Of a DNA stretch of 64,000 nt, positions 11,201 through 20,377 are shown one piece after another. The notes below the pieces were generated by a model. The model was given only the letters and a program-made list of their open reading frames with translations. It made no database searches and had not been told where the DNA came from. A program made the translations under genes and the position numbers. Position 1 is the first letter of the stretch. Each line of letters opens with the position of its first letter. This stretch comes from Theileria orientalis strain Shintoku (taxonomy: Eukaryota; Apicomplexa; Aconoidasida; Piroplasmida; Theileriidae): the NCBI RefSeq assembly GCF_000740895.1, contig NC_025261.1, positions 2,152,980 through 2,216,979 of the forward strand, in the 5' to 3' direction.

Positions 11201-12791
11201 TGTTTATTCACACCCGATTTGTATACCAGTTGTTTTCTTAAGTCTTTTTGTAATCATTAACTTTGTTTTTAAAAGATTTGTTCATGCATCAAAAAATCTT
11301 CAGATTGCATCCCTAGAATCTCTATCTAGAAATAACTTCGTCTGTCAAAATGCAGTTTCATCTTCGTCAACATATCGTAGCTTCAAGAAGGAATCCACCC
11401 TTTTGGACAACGTAATAGAGTACACTGACTATTGTATAAGGTCGTGGTTCTATTCTAAGTCGTTCCTTTCATGGGCATCCTTCGTCTCAAAATTCGTATT
11501 TTTGGGGATGATGTTGTTTACATTTTTAGCGCCAGTATTATACAAAAAGTACGTAGGCATGGAATCCTTTGTAGGCTTCCAAGGATTAAATGTTATGCAA
11601 AATACGAGAATAATTTTTACATTCACGAACTTTGTGGTTGCAATTGCAAAGCTCGAAATGCTAATGTGCTCCATAAAAAGATTTGAATGTTTTATACCAC
11701 CTGGGCAAAAATGTGTATTCCAAAAATATCGCAATGTACATAAAGAGGATCCAGTGGTGAACATAAAATTAGAGAAAATTCTCAGCATCAATGATGTTAA
11801 AGATGCGTTGATCTTAAGAAGAAAAAAGGAATTTAAGGAAGAAAATAAAAAGTTTTATTGTTTTAGAAGGCTGGGTTTCAGACCCCGAATAAATATAATA
11901 TCACCTAATTTACATTTAAACCAAGAGCATAGCGGTGTTGAGTTAAAAAATGTGTGTGTGTACACCACAACTGACCTTAACCCAGAAGGCATGATCTTGA
12001 AAAATATTACAGTGTCAGCACATAAAGCTGAGATTATAGGTATAGTGGGTAGAACGGGTGCTGGTAAAACAACTCTATTGTCAGTGTTACAGAACATATC
12101 CACTAACAGAACTGGCCAAGTACTATTGGATGGTAAAGATTTGAATGATATCCCCAAGGTTGTCCTTAGACAGATTATAGGCGTCTTGCCACAACTGCCA
12201 TTTGTGTTCAAGGGTTGGACTATTAGGAGGTTCCTTGATCCCAGAAAGCTTTTTAGTGATGATGAAATAAATGATGCGCTTGACCAGTCTGGTCTTTTGA
12301 ACTTTGTTAACGAGCTTCCGGGATCTAAGAAATTGGACAGTGTAATAATACCAGACAACTTAAGTAGTTATATGCCAAACGATAAGAATGATATGGAGTT
12401 AAACACCGAAAACCTTAAAGATTATTACGAACAGTGTGATATGTTACTGTCAAACACACAACTTCGAACATTATCATTTGCTAGACTAGTGCTGTACAGA
12501 AATCTATTTAGGATTATCCTGGTTGATGAACCTCCATCAGAAAATTGCTATGAAAATGAGTACAGTGAAAGCGATACAGGGACATACGATCTTGGAGTGC
12601 CAATATATGAGCTGCTTAAAAAATTCTTCCAGCACTGTACAACATTCGTGACAGCACACGATTCTAATGCCCTGCGTATGTGTAATTCAGTATGGATACT
12701 ACACCAAGGAATGTTCATGGGTAAATGCGGTGTAGACGAAATTTTAAAAGAAAACTCAATAGCCAATATAATACAGAAATTTGTCAAATAG
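8253..12791 (+). CDS. ABC transporter copy A, ABCC/MRP-like full transporter
   Basis: An intronless protein of 1512 residues with the order TMD1-NBD1-TMD2-NBD2. NBD1 has Walker A GSQGSGKS near residue 550, a Q-loop glutamine in YASQDIF, and the canonical signature LSGGQRV near 648, but its Walker B reads MCLDASF with Ala where the catalytic acid should be. The switch histidine is replaced (SVVLTSIK). NBD2 has Walker A GRTGAGKTT near 1266, Q-loop VLPQLPF, Walker B ILVDEPP and switch His in VTAHD, but the signature is degenerate (LLSNTQLRT). One composite site should therefore be catalytic and the other degenerate, as known for ABCC proteins. A Cys-rich segment containing HGMCHRRK and CNEVLHSCSPDSEC lies in TMD1. 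It is a membrane exporter of unknown substrate. Copies B (38929) and C (44049) are paralogues with tracts of identical DNA. Confidence 0.9.
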   Translation: MKGVSSEKDYYPEKEPEYCFWESQLYLKVKSCRFFKDNLFKYLDHGFNFYAFFTWARRWINLVAKQYVEPYKFYPLPISDQILYWQPIFARHVSDALVRLDTYETSKSKSINKPKKPYKSILMRALFLTYWKRILFIILGFVVLLTCNILLAFIFREILDNSTGQIPRLKYVLLLSTSLAFLQFLIALLLDHMNFYMYRLIHVIQYSFSITIFQHGMCHRRKFANNIEGSNSLNVCNEVLHSCSPDSECSKNPLFCQALRYQNKDINSRIFSFEFMDSYYISLFIESTIQIVQFICTFTFGFFVVTKILPIHVWPLYAFYTSVSLLMIVLEIFNTVILKYIYGLKDYRINKSREIIAGLHLINKMFMDDIAHNIITKTRNNELILLLIRFVLSFINRLLVALTISFSLTYLLDDYINNVLNTDDISGFKSGHVMSSLLIIIKSADSMLFVPDSIKFLTYSLISYFRVEYYMNECSPNFYISDNKYTGSVKTSTNIVPITTQLPKDVVVYYKDATFTWVNTRNDLLNKNYDTYLKNINFELKRGEMVIVTGSQGSGKSNFIKSMLGEMTLVGGSMAVVPLHTSMPIFYASQDIFLQQGTIRSNIVFGHRFDEYLYNTVLKAVELEFDISTWDKGDLRVVSDNAHSLSGGQRVRMELARAVYAYLIFHQVNTEYNNSQCSFLMCLDASFHGLDPYVSKTIFNNLFNLKTGLLIKNDLSVVLTSIKRDLKSISINDVSYPNMPLYNITDKTLKKIKDMKYSQINASPTTTVLKTIEPEEMMKMCDSGENSRSGRKKFVIEKYEDSLIINPESKVTVIKLKESFKSYIIYLKSIGPLFALFVIFTFTYIAIENFTYVKAGGMGDLIMEIVVHVKSEIEAVSSYSTIIAMCNRTLTKIKIMTLFIVIFCFLANSVLTFCCLRGCKRIHEYCINSLINNNSTVVRIKQYSSEILTFLSSDVFMIDENFGPCLSSLLILFIGVVVQAMVIVYSHPICIPVVFLSLFVIINFVFKRFVHASKNLQIASLESLSRNNFVCQNAVSSSSTYRSFKKESTLLDNVIEYTDYCIRSWFYSKSFLSWASFVSKFVFLGMMLFTFLAPVLYKKYVGMESFVGFQGLNVMQNTRIIFTFTNFVVAIAKLEMLMCSIKRFECFIPPGQKCVFQKYRNVHKEDPVVNIKLEKILSINDVKDALILRRKKEFKEENKKFYCFRRLGFRPRINIISPNLHLNQEHSGVELKNVCVYTTTDLNPEGMILKNITVSAHKAEIIGIVGRTGAGKTTLLSVLQNISTNRTGQVLLDGKDLNDIPKVVLRQIIGVLPQLPFVFKGWTIRRFLDPRKLFSDDEINDALDQSGLLNFVNELPGSKKLDSVIIPDNLSSYMPNDKNDMELNTENLKDYYEQCDMLLSNTQLRTLSFARLVLYRNLFRIILVDEPPSENCYENEYSESDTGTYDLGVPIYELLKKFFQHCTTFVTAHDSNALRMCNSVWILHQGMFMGKCGVDEILKENSIANIIQKFVK
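8942..9047 (+). repeat. 106-bp tract identical in ABC copies A and C
   Basis: Matches 44735-44840 exactly by eye. Copy B differs at several synonymous positions here (for example GACTCCGAGTGTTC versus GACTCTGAGTGCTC). It encodes the Cys-rich loop. Confidence 0.8.
9682..9955 (+). repeat. 274-bp tract identical in ABC copies A, B and C
   Basis: By eye, this tract has the same sequence as 40385-40658 and 45475-45748. It covers the TMD1-NBD1 junction and Walker A of NBD1. Synonymous sites are also identical, unlike flanking sequence. Confidence 0.85.
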
Positions 12792-13154
12792 ACAATGTAA
12801 ACTAGAGTTTTTAATATCTGTAATATGATATTTAAAACCTACACGATATATAACACACAATGGTTAATATGACTGAATACGATATGGTAAGATTAACGTT
12901 AATAATAGATTGATATATAAATAAAAGAAGACAAATAAATATTCAAAAAAACATAATAACTTAAATGATCAAAAATGTGTGACAATCTTTCTTACAAAAA
13001 ATGTATTTTGTTGTGATTTGTTAACCCAATCATTGTTGAGCAAATGGTAAATCGACCTAATATGACCCTTAAAATATAATGAAAGCCAATGATCCATCTG
13101 TATAGTTAAATGTGTCAATGTTATTTCAACTACATTTATTTAAAACTTTACTCT
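12792..13154. other. AT-rich intergenic region
   Basis: About 360 bp. The first ~40 bases after the ABC A stop (GACAATGTAAACTA...) resemble those after the ABC B stop, so the shared tract runs into the 3' UTR. Nothing else was recognised. Confidence 0.6.
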
Positions 13155-14495
13155 ATGGTAAAATTAATTCTAATATTGGCAATTTACTTATTGATAAATT
13201 CTTGTAAAATAGATTACACTATTGCAGTATTTGTTGGACCTTCCATAAAATTTGTAAGAAATTTAAATAATTATAGCCCAAATTATTATCGCAATTCAAG
13301 TGAAACATGTTTTAATCGTGAACCTTCCACGAATCCGCAAAATATACATAAATCTCCATACAAATTGAGACAAGCAGATAGTTCTCCTAATATTGAAAAA
13401 TGTGATATAAATTCTAAAATATTGAATATTTTGAATGAATTTTATGAGTATTTTACAAGTGTAAGATTGATCACACAGCCTCTTACACACCTAGGACCCA
13501 TGCACGAAACATTCATAAAAAGCACAAATGGATACACTAAATTGACGAATAAAAATAAATTTAACCTGTATTCTAGTTCACTAATCTCAAAATCACTAAT
13601 TCACGAAGATTTGATACAGGAATTAAAAAATGATAAAAACGTAAATATAACTCTACTAAATGAACCTGAAGAACACAGACTCTTTAACGAAGAAGAGGAA
13701 GAAGAGTTGGACGAGGATGAAGATGAATTGGAAGCAGAGTTTATGGAAGAACAGGAAGAAGAGCCCGAAGAGAAGGCGAGTAATAGCGCAGAGGTAGGAG
13801 AGCTATGGAATAAATATAAGCACCTATTTAAGCCTTTGGAGACGAAGGAGGAGAAGGAAGAAAGAATAATGAAGTTGCCAGTGAAAAAGATAAAGGTAGA
13901 AGGAGTGGAAGTGGAAGTAAGAATGGGAACCCTGGGCCTACCATGGTATATCGACGAAGAAAACAAGAAAAAGTTAGAATCGACATACGACCCGGACGTA
14001 CTGGAAGACATAAAGGCAACTCACGGAGGAGAACCATTCCATTTCCCAATAATAAAGGAGGAAAAGGAAGGAGACTGGGTGCCACTGCCAGGAATAGAAG
14101 CAACCTACTTCCCGAAAGTGAAGGTGCTGGACCATAAAGCGAACATCCCGGACTACGAGTACGTGACACTGCTACACGACGCAGGGAGGAATTACACGTG
14201 GACGTACGAGAGTTCGACCGACACCAGAGCAAAATCATACGAAGGAGAAGGACCACTGGAAACATATGAAGTAGTAAAAGGGAAAATAAAGACTAAAGAA
14301 AAAAAGGAAGTGGGAAAATATAGACCATATATACCGAAGGATTATTTTACGTCTCAAAAGGGTAAAATGGAATTTTATCCAAGGAAGAGTCTGGATGTAG
14401 GAATATACAGGCAACCAAAATTGGAAGAATTGTTAAACATAAGTAAGAATGAAAGTGAGCTAAGAATTTTTAGAATTCAGATGCAAATCAAATAG
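13155..14495 (+). CDS. Secretory protein with possible apicoplast-type leader, unknown function
   Basis: The start is placed at the ATG at 13155 rather than 13110, because it puts a clean hydrophobic signal peptide (MVKLILILAIYLLINSC) at the N-terminus. The protein is then 446 residues long. After the signal, about 140 residues are rich in Asn, Ser, Lys and Tyr and poor in acidic residues, which is typical of apicomplexan transit peptides. Next come an acidic low-complexity block (Glu/Asp runs, bases 13690-13780) and a charged C-terminal domain with GTLGLPWYIDEE, FHFPIIKEEKEGDWVPLPG and YRPYIPKDYF. I recognise no family. The leader suggests delivery to the apicoplast, but this is inference and plain secretion is possible. 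Codons are AT-ending in the leader half and become A/C/G-ending after about 13650. Confidence 0.6.
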   Translation: MVKLILILAIYLLINSCKIDYTIAVFVGPSIKFVRNLNNYSPNYYRNSSETCFNREPSTNPQNIHKSPYKLRQADSSPNIEKCDINSKILNILNEFYEYFTSVRLITQPLTHLGPMHETFIKSTNGYTKLTNKNKFNLYSSSLISKSLIHEDLIQELKNDKNVNITLLNEPEEHRLFNEEEEEELDEDEDELEAEFMEEQEEEPEEKASNSAEVGELWNKYKHLFKPLETKEEKEERIMKLPVKKIKVEGVEVEVRMGTLGLPWYIDEENKKKLESTYDPDVLEDIKATHGGEPFHFPIIKEEKEGDWVPLPGIEATYFPKVKVLDHKANIPDYEYVTLLHDAGRNYTWTYESSTDTRAKSYEGEGPLETYEVVKGKIKTKEKKEVGKYRPYIPKDYFTSQKGKMEFYPRKSLDVGIYRQPKLEELLNISKNESELRIFRIQMQIK

Positions 14496-14622
14496 TGATA
14501 TTAAGGAGGGAGAGCTAGGATACCACAGGGAAGAACAGAACTTTTGGAAAAAGGCGGATTACAGGTAGAAGGTTAATTAGATTAAAGAAGATGTGAGTAG
14601 GGATAACGGAGATAAGCCAGGA

Positions 14623-16161
14623 ATGGTGTACAGAGAGTTGGGGAAAACAGGAATGAAGATATCGCAAGTGGGTCTGGGCACGATGATGTTTGGGTCAGCG
14701 CTGACCGAAGAAGAGTCGCACAAGCTGCTGGACTACGCGCACGACAAGTTCGGAGTAAACTTCTTCGTAAGTTAAAAGGCTGTAACGAGGTGTAGGACAC
14801 ATGTGAGCTGTACCCAGTGCCATTCTCACATAAAAGTTACGGAATGGCGGAGGTAATCTTGGGAAACTGGATAAGGAAGAGAGGCCCCGAGGTTAGATCT
14901 GAGATAGTGGTGTCGACAAGGATAGCGTGCAGAAACGAAAACCTGAAGCTGATAAGGAATTCAAGGTAGGGGTAAGAGAGTGAGATAAGTTCAGAGACAC
15001 GAGTCTATCAAAGGAGAATATAATCAAGGCGGTGAATTCGTCGCTCGAGAGGATGGGTCTGGAGTACATAGACCTGTTGCAGTTCAGCTGGCCGGACAGA
15101 TACGTGCCAATGCAGGAGAGCGGCGACTACGAACAGATGTTTTTCGACACAGAAGTAAGCACATACTCCTATTTCAAATAAGTTCCAGCATTATTGCTTC
15201 TGTTGCGTTGTTACACATAAGCAACTAAATATGACTACTGGCATTGATATGAGTGTTATTCCTACCGGTTAATAAATATGTGCAGTCTATGAAGAAGATA
15301 ACGCCAGTTAAAATGGAGGAACAGCTGGAAGCAATAGATGAGTTGATGAAACAAGGAAAGGTTAGCTTTAAATGAAAATGAATAGTGTAGATAAGGGCTT
15401 GGGGACTTTCAAATGAAACGCCCTGGGGACTGTTGAGTTTTTATCACCTAGCGAAGGTATGAAGAATTAAGAAAGAACATTGAACAATGGGAAATTAGGA
15501 GATGGGAGTGGAGCCGCCGTGTTCAGTGCAATTAAACTATAATTTGTTGAGTCGAAACGAAGTGGAAAAGGGATTTGTGGAGATAGTAAGGCCGCAGAAC
15601 ACAGGTACACAAACAAGAGATAGTGGTTGTCTTAGGAATAGGAATTATCGCATACGGACCCTTGGCAGGAGGAATACTGACGGGAAAGTATCTGGAGTAC
15701 ATAGAGTCGACGACCTCAGCAAGGCTCCTTAAGTTCCCTTCCTACATGAAGAGATATAGGTAAGCTGGAGAAGAGATAGAGTAACCTCAGGGGATCACTG
15801 GCTGCAAGAGCAGTGAAGGAGTACAACGAGGTGGCAATGGAGTTCAAGCACCCGAACATGACGACGATGGCGCTGAAATGGGTTTATTCAAGGCCTTTTA
15901 TACTCTCCACGGTAAGATAAGGGATCTCCATATGAGATAGCACCTAAGAACAATTGACAGATAATTGACATAAGTTAACAGCACTTGTATAAAAACATAA
16001 CACGTAACAATAATTGGTAGATAATTGGAGCAAGTGACCTGTACCAACTTAGGGAAAACCTGTACAGCATGGACGAAGATCTGCCAATAACAGACCTGAT
16101 GGAGAGAAGAATAAATCAAATACACTGGAAGTGGAGAGACCCAGTGAGAATAATACAATAG
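14623..16161 (+). CDS. Aldo-keto reductase, Tas/YghZ-like, nine exons
   Basis: Model: join(14623..14766, 14796..14965, 14995..15154, 15286..15360, 15391..15456, 15499..15604, 15636..15759, 15791..15911, 16021..16161), 368 residues. The start is the ATG giving MVYRELGKTGMKISQVGLGT, the classical AKR N-terminus; an upstream ATG at 14591 is followed at once by TGA. Family landmarks in order: NFF/DTCELYPVPFS (catalytic Asp and Tyr), IVVSTRIA, YIDLLQFSWPD, LSNETPWGLLSFYHLA, QLNYNLLSRNEVE, IIAYGPLAGGILTGKY, and a C-terminal IIGASDLYQL. It should be a soluble NADPH-dependent oxidoreductase of TIM-barrel fold. Two catalytic tetrad positions look replaced (Lys to Arg in STRIA, His to Ser in QFSWP), so activity is uncertain. 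Six introns are 29-42 nt. Its stop lies only 37 bp from the stop of the convergent ENT-like gene. Confidence 0.85.
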
Positions 16162-16198
16162 TAAATAAGCAAGTAAACTAATGTAGTAAAAATTTATG

Positions 16199-17648
16199 TT
16201 AACCTAGCAGCGAATCCCTTAGGCCCCTGTAGAAAGAAGTCTCCTGATGCCGTTCCAAAAGAGTAGCGAGATAAGAAACTATGGCGAAAACGATAACCCA
16301 CAAAAACTTTATGAAAAAAGTGTTCAAGTCATTGACGTAGCTATAGTAGTGTTTGTCCTCATCGGGAAACATAGGAGACCCCTGGTCGTCGAACTGTTGA
16401 CTAAAGTAGTCGAGAATGGGAATGCACCCGTTCATACCACGAGTGGAACAGTAGCCAAGAGCGAAGCAAATAACAATAGCAGCAATAAGAATGGGAACGA
16501 AGAGAACAAAAAACCTAACACTGAGAGTCCAAGTAGCCCAAACGAAAAAAGAAGAAGCGATCCAGCAAATAAGAGGAACAGCAATGAACAAAAGGTTCCG
16601 CTTAAACAAAAACTTCCTGTGATTGAGCACAGGACCCTTGGAAACAACAGTGTCGTCAGCAGAGCTAGCAATAGAGCGTCCAAGAAGGTCACAGAGATTG
16701 TCGACGAAGAAGACAACAGTGACCTGCTTATCGTTGAGAAGCATCCGATAAGGAATGAAAACCTGAAAGAAAGCACACTTGCACAAGTCAGACAGAATAA
16801 AAACGATAAAGCGCGGAGAGTACTTGGGCACGGACCTGAAGATGCGGTACATGCCCCGGAGCTTCTTCACGCAAGAAGCGCCGAACTTAGCGCGAGGCAA
16901 GCTGGCGCTCCTGAAATAGCGAGTGTTCGAGTAGATCACAGTTTGAGCCACTATAGTGCAGAAGACGATGAAAGTGAAGCTGCCGTGCGTGATGATTAAG
17001 CAAAGCCGAGCCTGATGCTGATTGTTAGTGCCGACGACGAGCTGCACCAAGGTTTGAATGAGAGAAAAGATAGCGAGCCCGCCATAGTATCCAGAATACA
17101 AGTTCGAAAAGATGGAAGAAGAGTAAAAGTTTGAAACGACAAAAGAGTCTAAAAATGAGTGAAAGAGCGCGTTTAAATAACCGTCTAAGTGATTAACCGA
17201 GTAAGCAAAGAAAATTACAAAAAAGAAACGTACTTGATTGAATCACCAGAGCCTCAAGAACGCCGATGGCGGCGAACATGGAGGTGTACAAGTACCGTCC
17301 AACGTCGCCACTGGCGAAGGAGACAATGAAGGTGATAGAAAGGTGGACGGCCAGACACAGCCACCCACTGACAACGGCCTTGAGGTAGCTGCATTCAATC
17401 AACAGGAGAACAAACAGGAACGCAGCCAAATTAACGTAAACAAAGACCGAAAAACAGTCTGAAATGAAAAAGGGAGTGTCAAAGGCCTTGGAAGTGAGAC
17501 GCCCAGTGGAAGCAATGCAAGTCACCGAGGAGCCAACCAAAAAGAAAAGGCACTTGTTCAGGAAGGAGCTGAGCGAGGCTCGACACTTGGCGCTCCCAGA
17601 GGGGCAAGGGCTCCGACCGTTATCGCCGACGGGAACAACTACGTCCAT
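16199..17648 (-). CDS. Multi-pass membrane transporter, ENT-like (nucleoside transporter)
   Basis: Model: complement(join(16199..17148, 17234..17648)), 454 residues, one 85-nt intron with a phase-1 junction. The start is the ATG at 17648; the frame also opens from a GTG at 17669. About ten to eleven hydrophobic helices are visible, for example CLFFLVGSSVTCIAS, VYVNLAAFLFVLLLIECSYL, KFLWVIVFAIVSYLATLLE. Across the splice junction the text reads IGVLEALVIQSNSF...SGYYGGLAIFSLIQTLV, which resembles the Gly-rich fourth and fifth helices of equilibrative nucleoside transporters (GxxxALxQ... then SGQxxAG). Length and topology also fit that family. Theileria salvage purines, so a nucleoside/nucleobase carrier would make sense. 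Family assignment is moderate; another major-facilitator-like carrier is possible. Confidence 0.55.
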
Positions 17649-18085
17649 GGAATACACATTTAAAGCCACAGCAAGTTGAAAAAACTAATTCAGACTCGAA
17701 TTCAGCAAAAGAAGGTTCAGTGTACTTGCAAGTACAAGTGTACGCGAAACAGGAAGTTGAAAAGGGAGCTACACAGGAGGTCAGATTTCGACCAACGAAA
17801 AAAAACAATATAATACAGCTAATTTACAAAATAATATACATAATATACATGAGAAAAGTGGAAGCGGTAGCGGATTCCGCAATATGACAGCCCTATAATA
17901 AGTGCAGGAAAAAAATTTTTTAAAAATAACGTTTTGAACTACAAATAGCAATAAAAAATGTATAATAAATTAATTGAGCGGATTCTTATAAAAATGAACG
18001 CCGATATACACGAATTTGCTATAAATACAATTTACACACCTAGATAGATAGAACATAAATGTTAACATAATTACATTAAAGTGAG
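17649..18085. other. Intergenic region
   Basis: About 440 bp between the start of the ENT-like gene and the 3' end of the FCP1-like gene, both on the minus strand. It must hold the ENT-like promoter. No other feature was seen. Confidence 0.5.
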
Positions 18086-20377
18086 TCAGAAGGCATACTT
18101 GTTAGGGTTAGCCGCGTTAGTGAAAGGAGCCGACTCAATCTTATCCCTCCTAGAGGTGTGTTTGGTGGTGTCCGGAATCGAGTTCTGCAGAAGCTTCGTC
18201 TTGCTGGGATCCCACTTGATGACAATGCGTTCGACGGACGAAAACACCTCAGTGCCGTTGCTGTATGATCCAGTTCCCATGAAAATCCTCGTCGGAAGCT
18301 CGTCCTTGCCTTTAGAGTCGTACCCAGAGTCGGAGGAGAGCCGGTCGGCCTTGGTGGCAGAAGCCAAAAACCTCCAGTGGTCCTTGTTAGGGAGCTGAGG
18401 AGGCTCGTTAGAGTAAATGTTGCAGACCTCGTCGACGTCAAAGAGCGACTCGTCAACCTTGGTGAAAGTGGCCCTGCAGCTGTAGAGCCAGAGAGTGTGA
18501 ATCTTGTGCACGTGGTTGAACTGAGAGTCGCGGCTTTTGGTGATGTTGTCAGTGCAGTTCTTGCCGGCCATAATGTGCGTTAGCTTCGAGTCGTTCAGGC
18601 GCAGAACCACGGAGGCGCCCATCTCAACCAAGTTCTCCTTCTGCCTCTGCTCGCAGTCGGCGTGGAGGACTGAGTTGGAGGCCTTGGCGTTCTTCCGGTA
18701 GCCGGTGAGCAGGACGCCGAGGCCCTGGAGAACCTGGCTCTGCAAGGACTCCAGAATGGCGCCGACGTCGTTCCTGAAGGGGTCGTCGAAAAAGCGCTTG
18801 TGAATCTCCAGGAAAACGCGAACCATGTACTTTAGGTGCCTGTCGTAGTCGACGATGCGGACCTTCTCGGGAGAGGATTCAGGCTCACTCTCAGACTGCT
18901 CCACGTTGAAGGTGTAGTCGTTGCCAGATTTGAGGTGATGAGTAGCGGGAGCGCTAGTGTTGGTGGAGCCTTCGCCGTTCGCCTTATTGAAATCGGATCC
19001 AGAACTTGTGTAGTTATTGTTGAGCTCAGTCAAGTAGGACTCAAAAAAGTCGTAGTGCTCGGCCCTGACGACCTGCTTGTGAGGAATGTCAGACCAGACG
19101 TCGCGCCTGTCGTCGAAGGCCAAGATAAATCTCGGATCAAGGTCGGGGTAGAGCCTTGAGGCGCTCTTGAGCAAGTCCTTCTCGTCGACGCTGTTCCTGG
19201 CAACGATGCGGTCCATGAAAAGCGACCTGTCAGGGTCGAGGATGCTGATGACAACATCGGCATACTCCTTGGTGGCGTTCGTATAAATCGACATTTCGTA
19301 GTAAAGCGAAAGAATCTGCAAAAACTCCCGTATGCAGGGCCGAAGCTTCATGTAGTAGGTGATGTTGGGAAAGTTCGGGAGCGTGAACCTGTACAGTTCG
19401 GGGTCGCCCAGGCAGTCCACGAAGTCGCCCGGGTCAATGTCCAGCATGTCCAGCCTACTCTGCGAGGCAGTGTGCAGCAGTGTGTTATCGAGGTCGAGAA
19501 GGAGAACGAGCTTTCCGTTCCTGACGGGTCCTGTCTCGAATCCAGAAGAAAGCTTCGGGTCGAGAGCCATGTTCTTGACGTAGGCCTTGACGCCCAGGGG
19601 CAGAAAAGCCTTCAGCTCGTGCAGCTCATAGCCAGCCTTGTAGCGCTCCGGCGCCTTCGGGAGGAAGGGCGTGAAGAACTTTATGTCAAAAGTGCTCAAG
19701 GGGCCGATGTTCGGCGAGTCCGATTTCTCCTTGGCCGACGAGTCAGATTCGTGCTCGTCCGAAATCTCACTCATGGTCTCGAAGTTCCTCTTGGGCCTCT
19801 TCATGTCAAAGCCCTTGACCTGAGAAAGGTTTACATAACCCAGGTAGGCGGGGTTATGAACGGGCGGGTCCTTATAAATGATGCCGTGAACGGGAGGCTC
19901 CTTGTAGTATGGCCCCCGGAACACGGGCTTGCTGTACTTGTCGTGGACTGGCGGCTTGGCGTCCACCCCAACGTTGGACATCGGCACGAACTGGGACACG
20001 TAGGAGGGCGGAGGCACGCCCACCATGTGACCCATGTACGTGGGAGGCGGGAACTTCGGCTTAGGATTCTTGTCAGTCTTGTCGTCCTTCATAACCATGT
20101 TAGGATAAACGACAGGATTCGAAGGGTAGTAGTGCATCAGCTGGACAGGCTGCTTAGGCACAACAGGCGGCATACCGGGAACCATTTTGAAAATGGGAGG
20201 CGACTTGGGAGGGGCAGGCTTGTTAGGCCAGTCGGAGCCAGCCGAGTTAAACCCGTCCCTTTGGCGCGTCCTGCGGACCCACGCCTTGCCGGTGAAGTTG
20301 CGATTGGACTCAGACTTGGGAGTGGGCCCAGGGGGGCTTGGCGGGACAGGCTCGCCAGTAAATCTAGGCCGAGACAT
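18086..20377 (-). CDS. FCP1-like RNA polymerase II CTD phosphatase (FCPH + BRCT)
   Basis: An intronless protein of 763 residues starting MSRPRFTGE. The catalytic DxDxT motif is LLLDLDNTLLHT near residue 293. It is followed by FCPH-domain text YYMKLRPCIREFLQ, MSIYTNATKEYADVV and FILAFDDRRDVWSD, the last being the DD motif of the HAD-type active site. The C-terminal third contains a BRCT domain (LQGLGVLLTGYRK, VEMGASVVLRL, THIMAG, HTLWLYSC). This arrangement is that of FCP1, which removes phosphates from the RNA polymerase II C-terminal repeat in the nucleus. The N-terminal ~210 residues are rich in Pro, Gly, Tyr and Met and carry three PPVH repeats (KPPVHDKYSK, EPPVHGIIYK, DPPVHNPAYL). This extension is not part of the standard family. 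Codons are strongly G/C-ending. Confidence 0.88.
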   Translation of the reverse strand: MSRPRFTGEPVPPSPPGPTPKSESNRNFTGKAWVRRTRQRDGFNSAGSDWPNKPAPPKSPPIFKMVPGMPPVVPKQPVQLMHYYPSNPVVYPNMVMKDDKTDKNPKPKFPPPTYMGHMVGVPPPSYVSQFVPMSNVGVDAKPPVHDKYSKPVFRGPYYKEPPVHGIIYKDPPVHNPAYLGYVNLSQVKGFDMKRPKRNFETMSEISDEHESDSSAKEKSDSPNIGPLSTFDIKFFTPFLPKAPERYKAGYELHELKAFLPLGVKAYVKNMALDPKLSSGFETGPVRNGKLVLLLDLDNTLLHTASQSRLDMLDIDPGDFVDCLGDPELYRFTLPNFPNITYYMKLRPCIREFLQILSLYYEMSIYTNATKEYADVVISILDPDRSLFMDRIVARNSVDEKDLLKSASRLYPDLDPRFILAFDDRRDVWSDIPHKQVVRAEHYDFFESYLTELNNNYTSSGSDFNKANGEGSTNTSAPATHHLKSGNDYTFNVEQSESEPESSPEKVRIVDYDRHLKYMVRVFLEIHKRFFDDPFRNDVGAILESLQSQVLQGLGVLLTGYRKNAKASNSVLHADCEQRQKENLVEMGASVVLRLNDSKLTHIMAGKNCTDNITKSRDSQFNHVHKIHTLWLYSCRATFTKVDESLFDVDEVCNIYSNEPPQLPNKDHWRFLASATKADRLSSDSGYDSKGKDELPTRIFMGTGSYSNGTEVFSSVERIVIKWDPSKTKLLQNSIPDTTKHTSRRDKIESAPFTNAANPNKYAF

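Noticed and set aside
15605..15623. A 19-nt intron in the aldo-keto reductase
   Set aside because: An acceptor 12 nt further on (intron 15605-15635, 31 nt) also keeps the frame, fits the family spacing before IIAYGPLAGG, and matches the usual intron size.
16247..16999. 250-codon plus-strand open frame antisense to the ENT-like gene
   Set aside because: It has no landmarks and mirrors the hydrophobic codons of the real membrane protein on the other strand.
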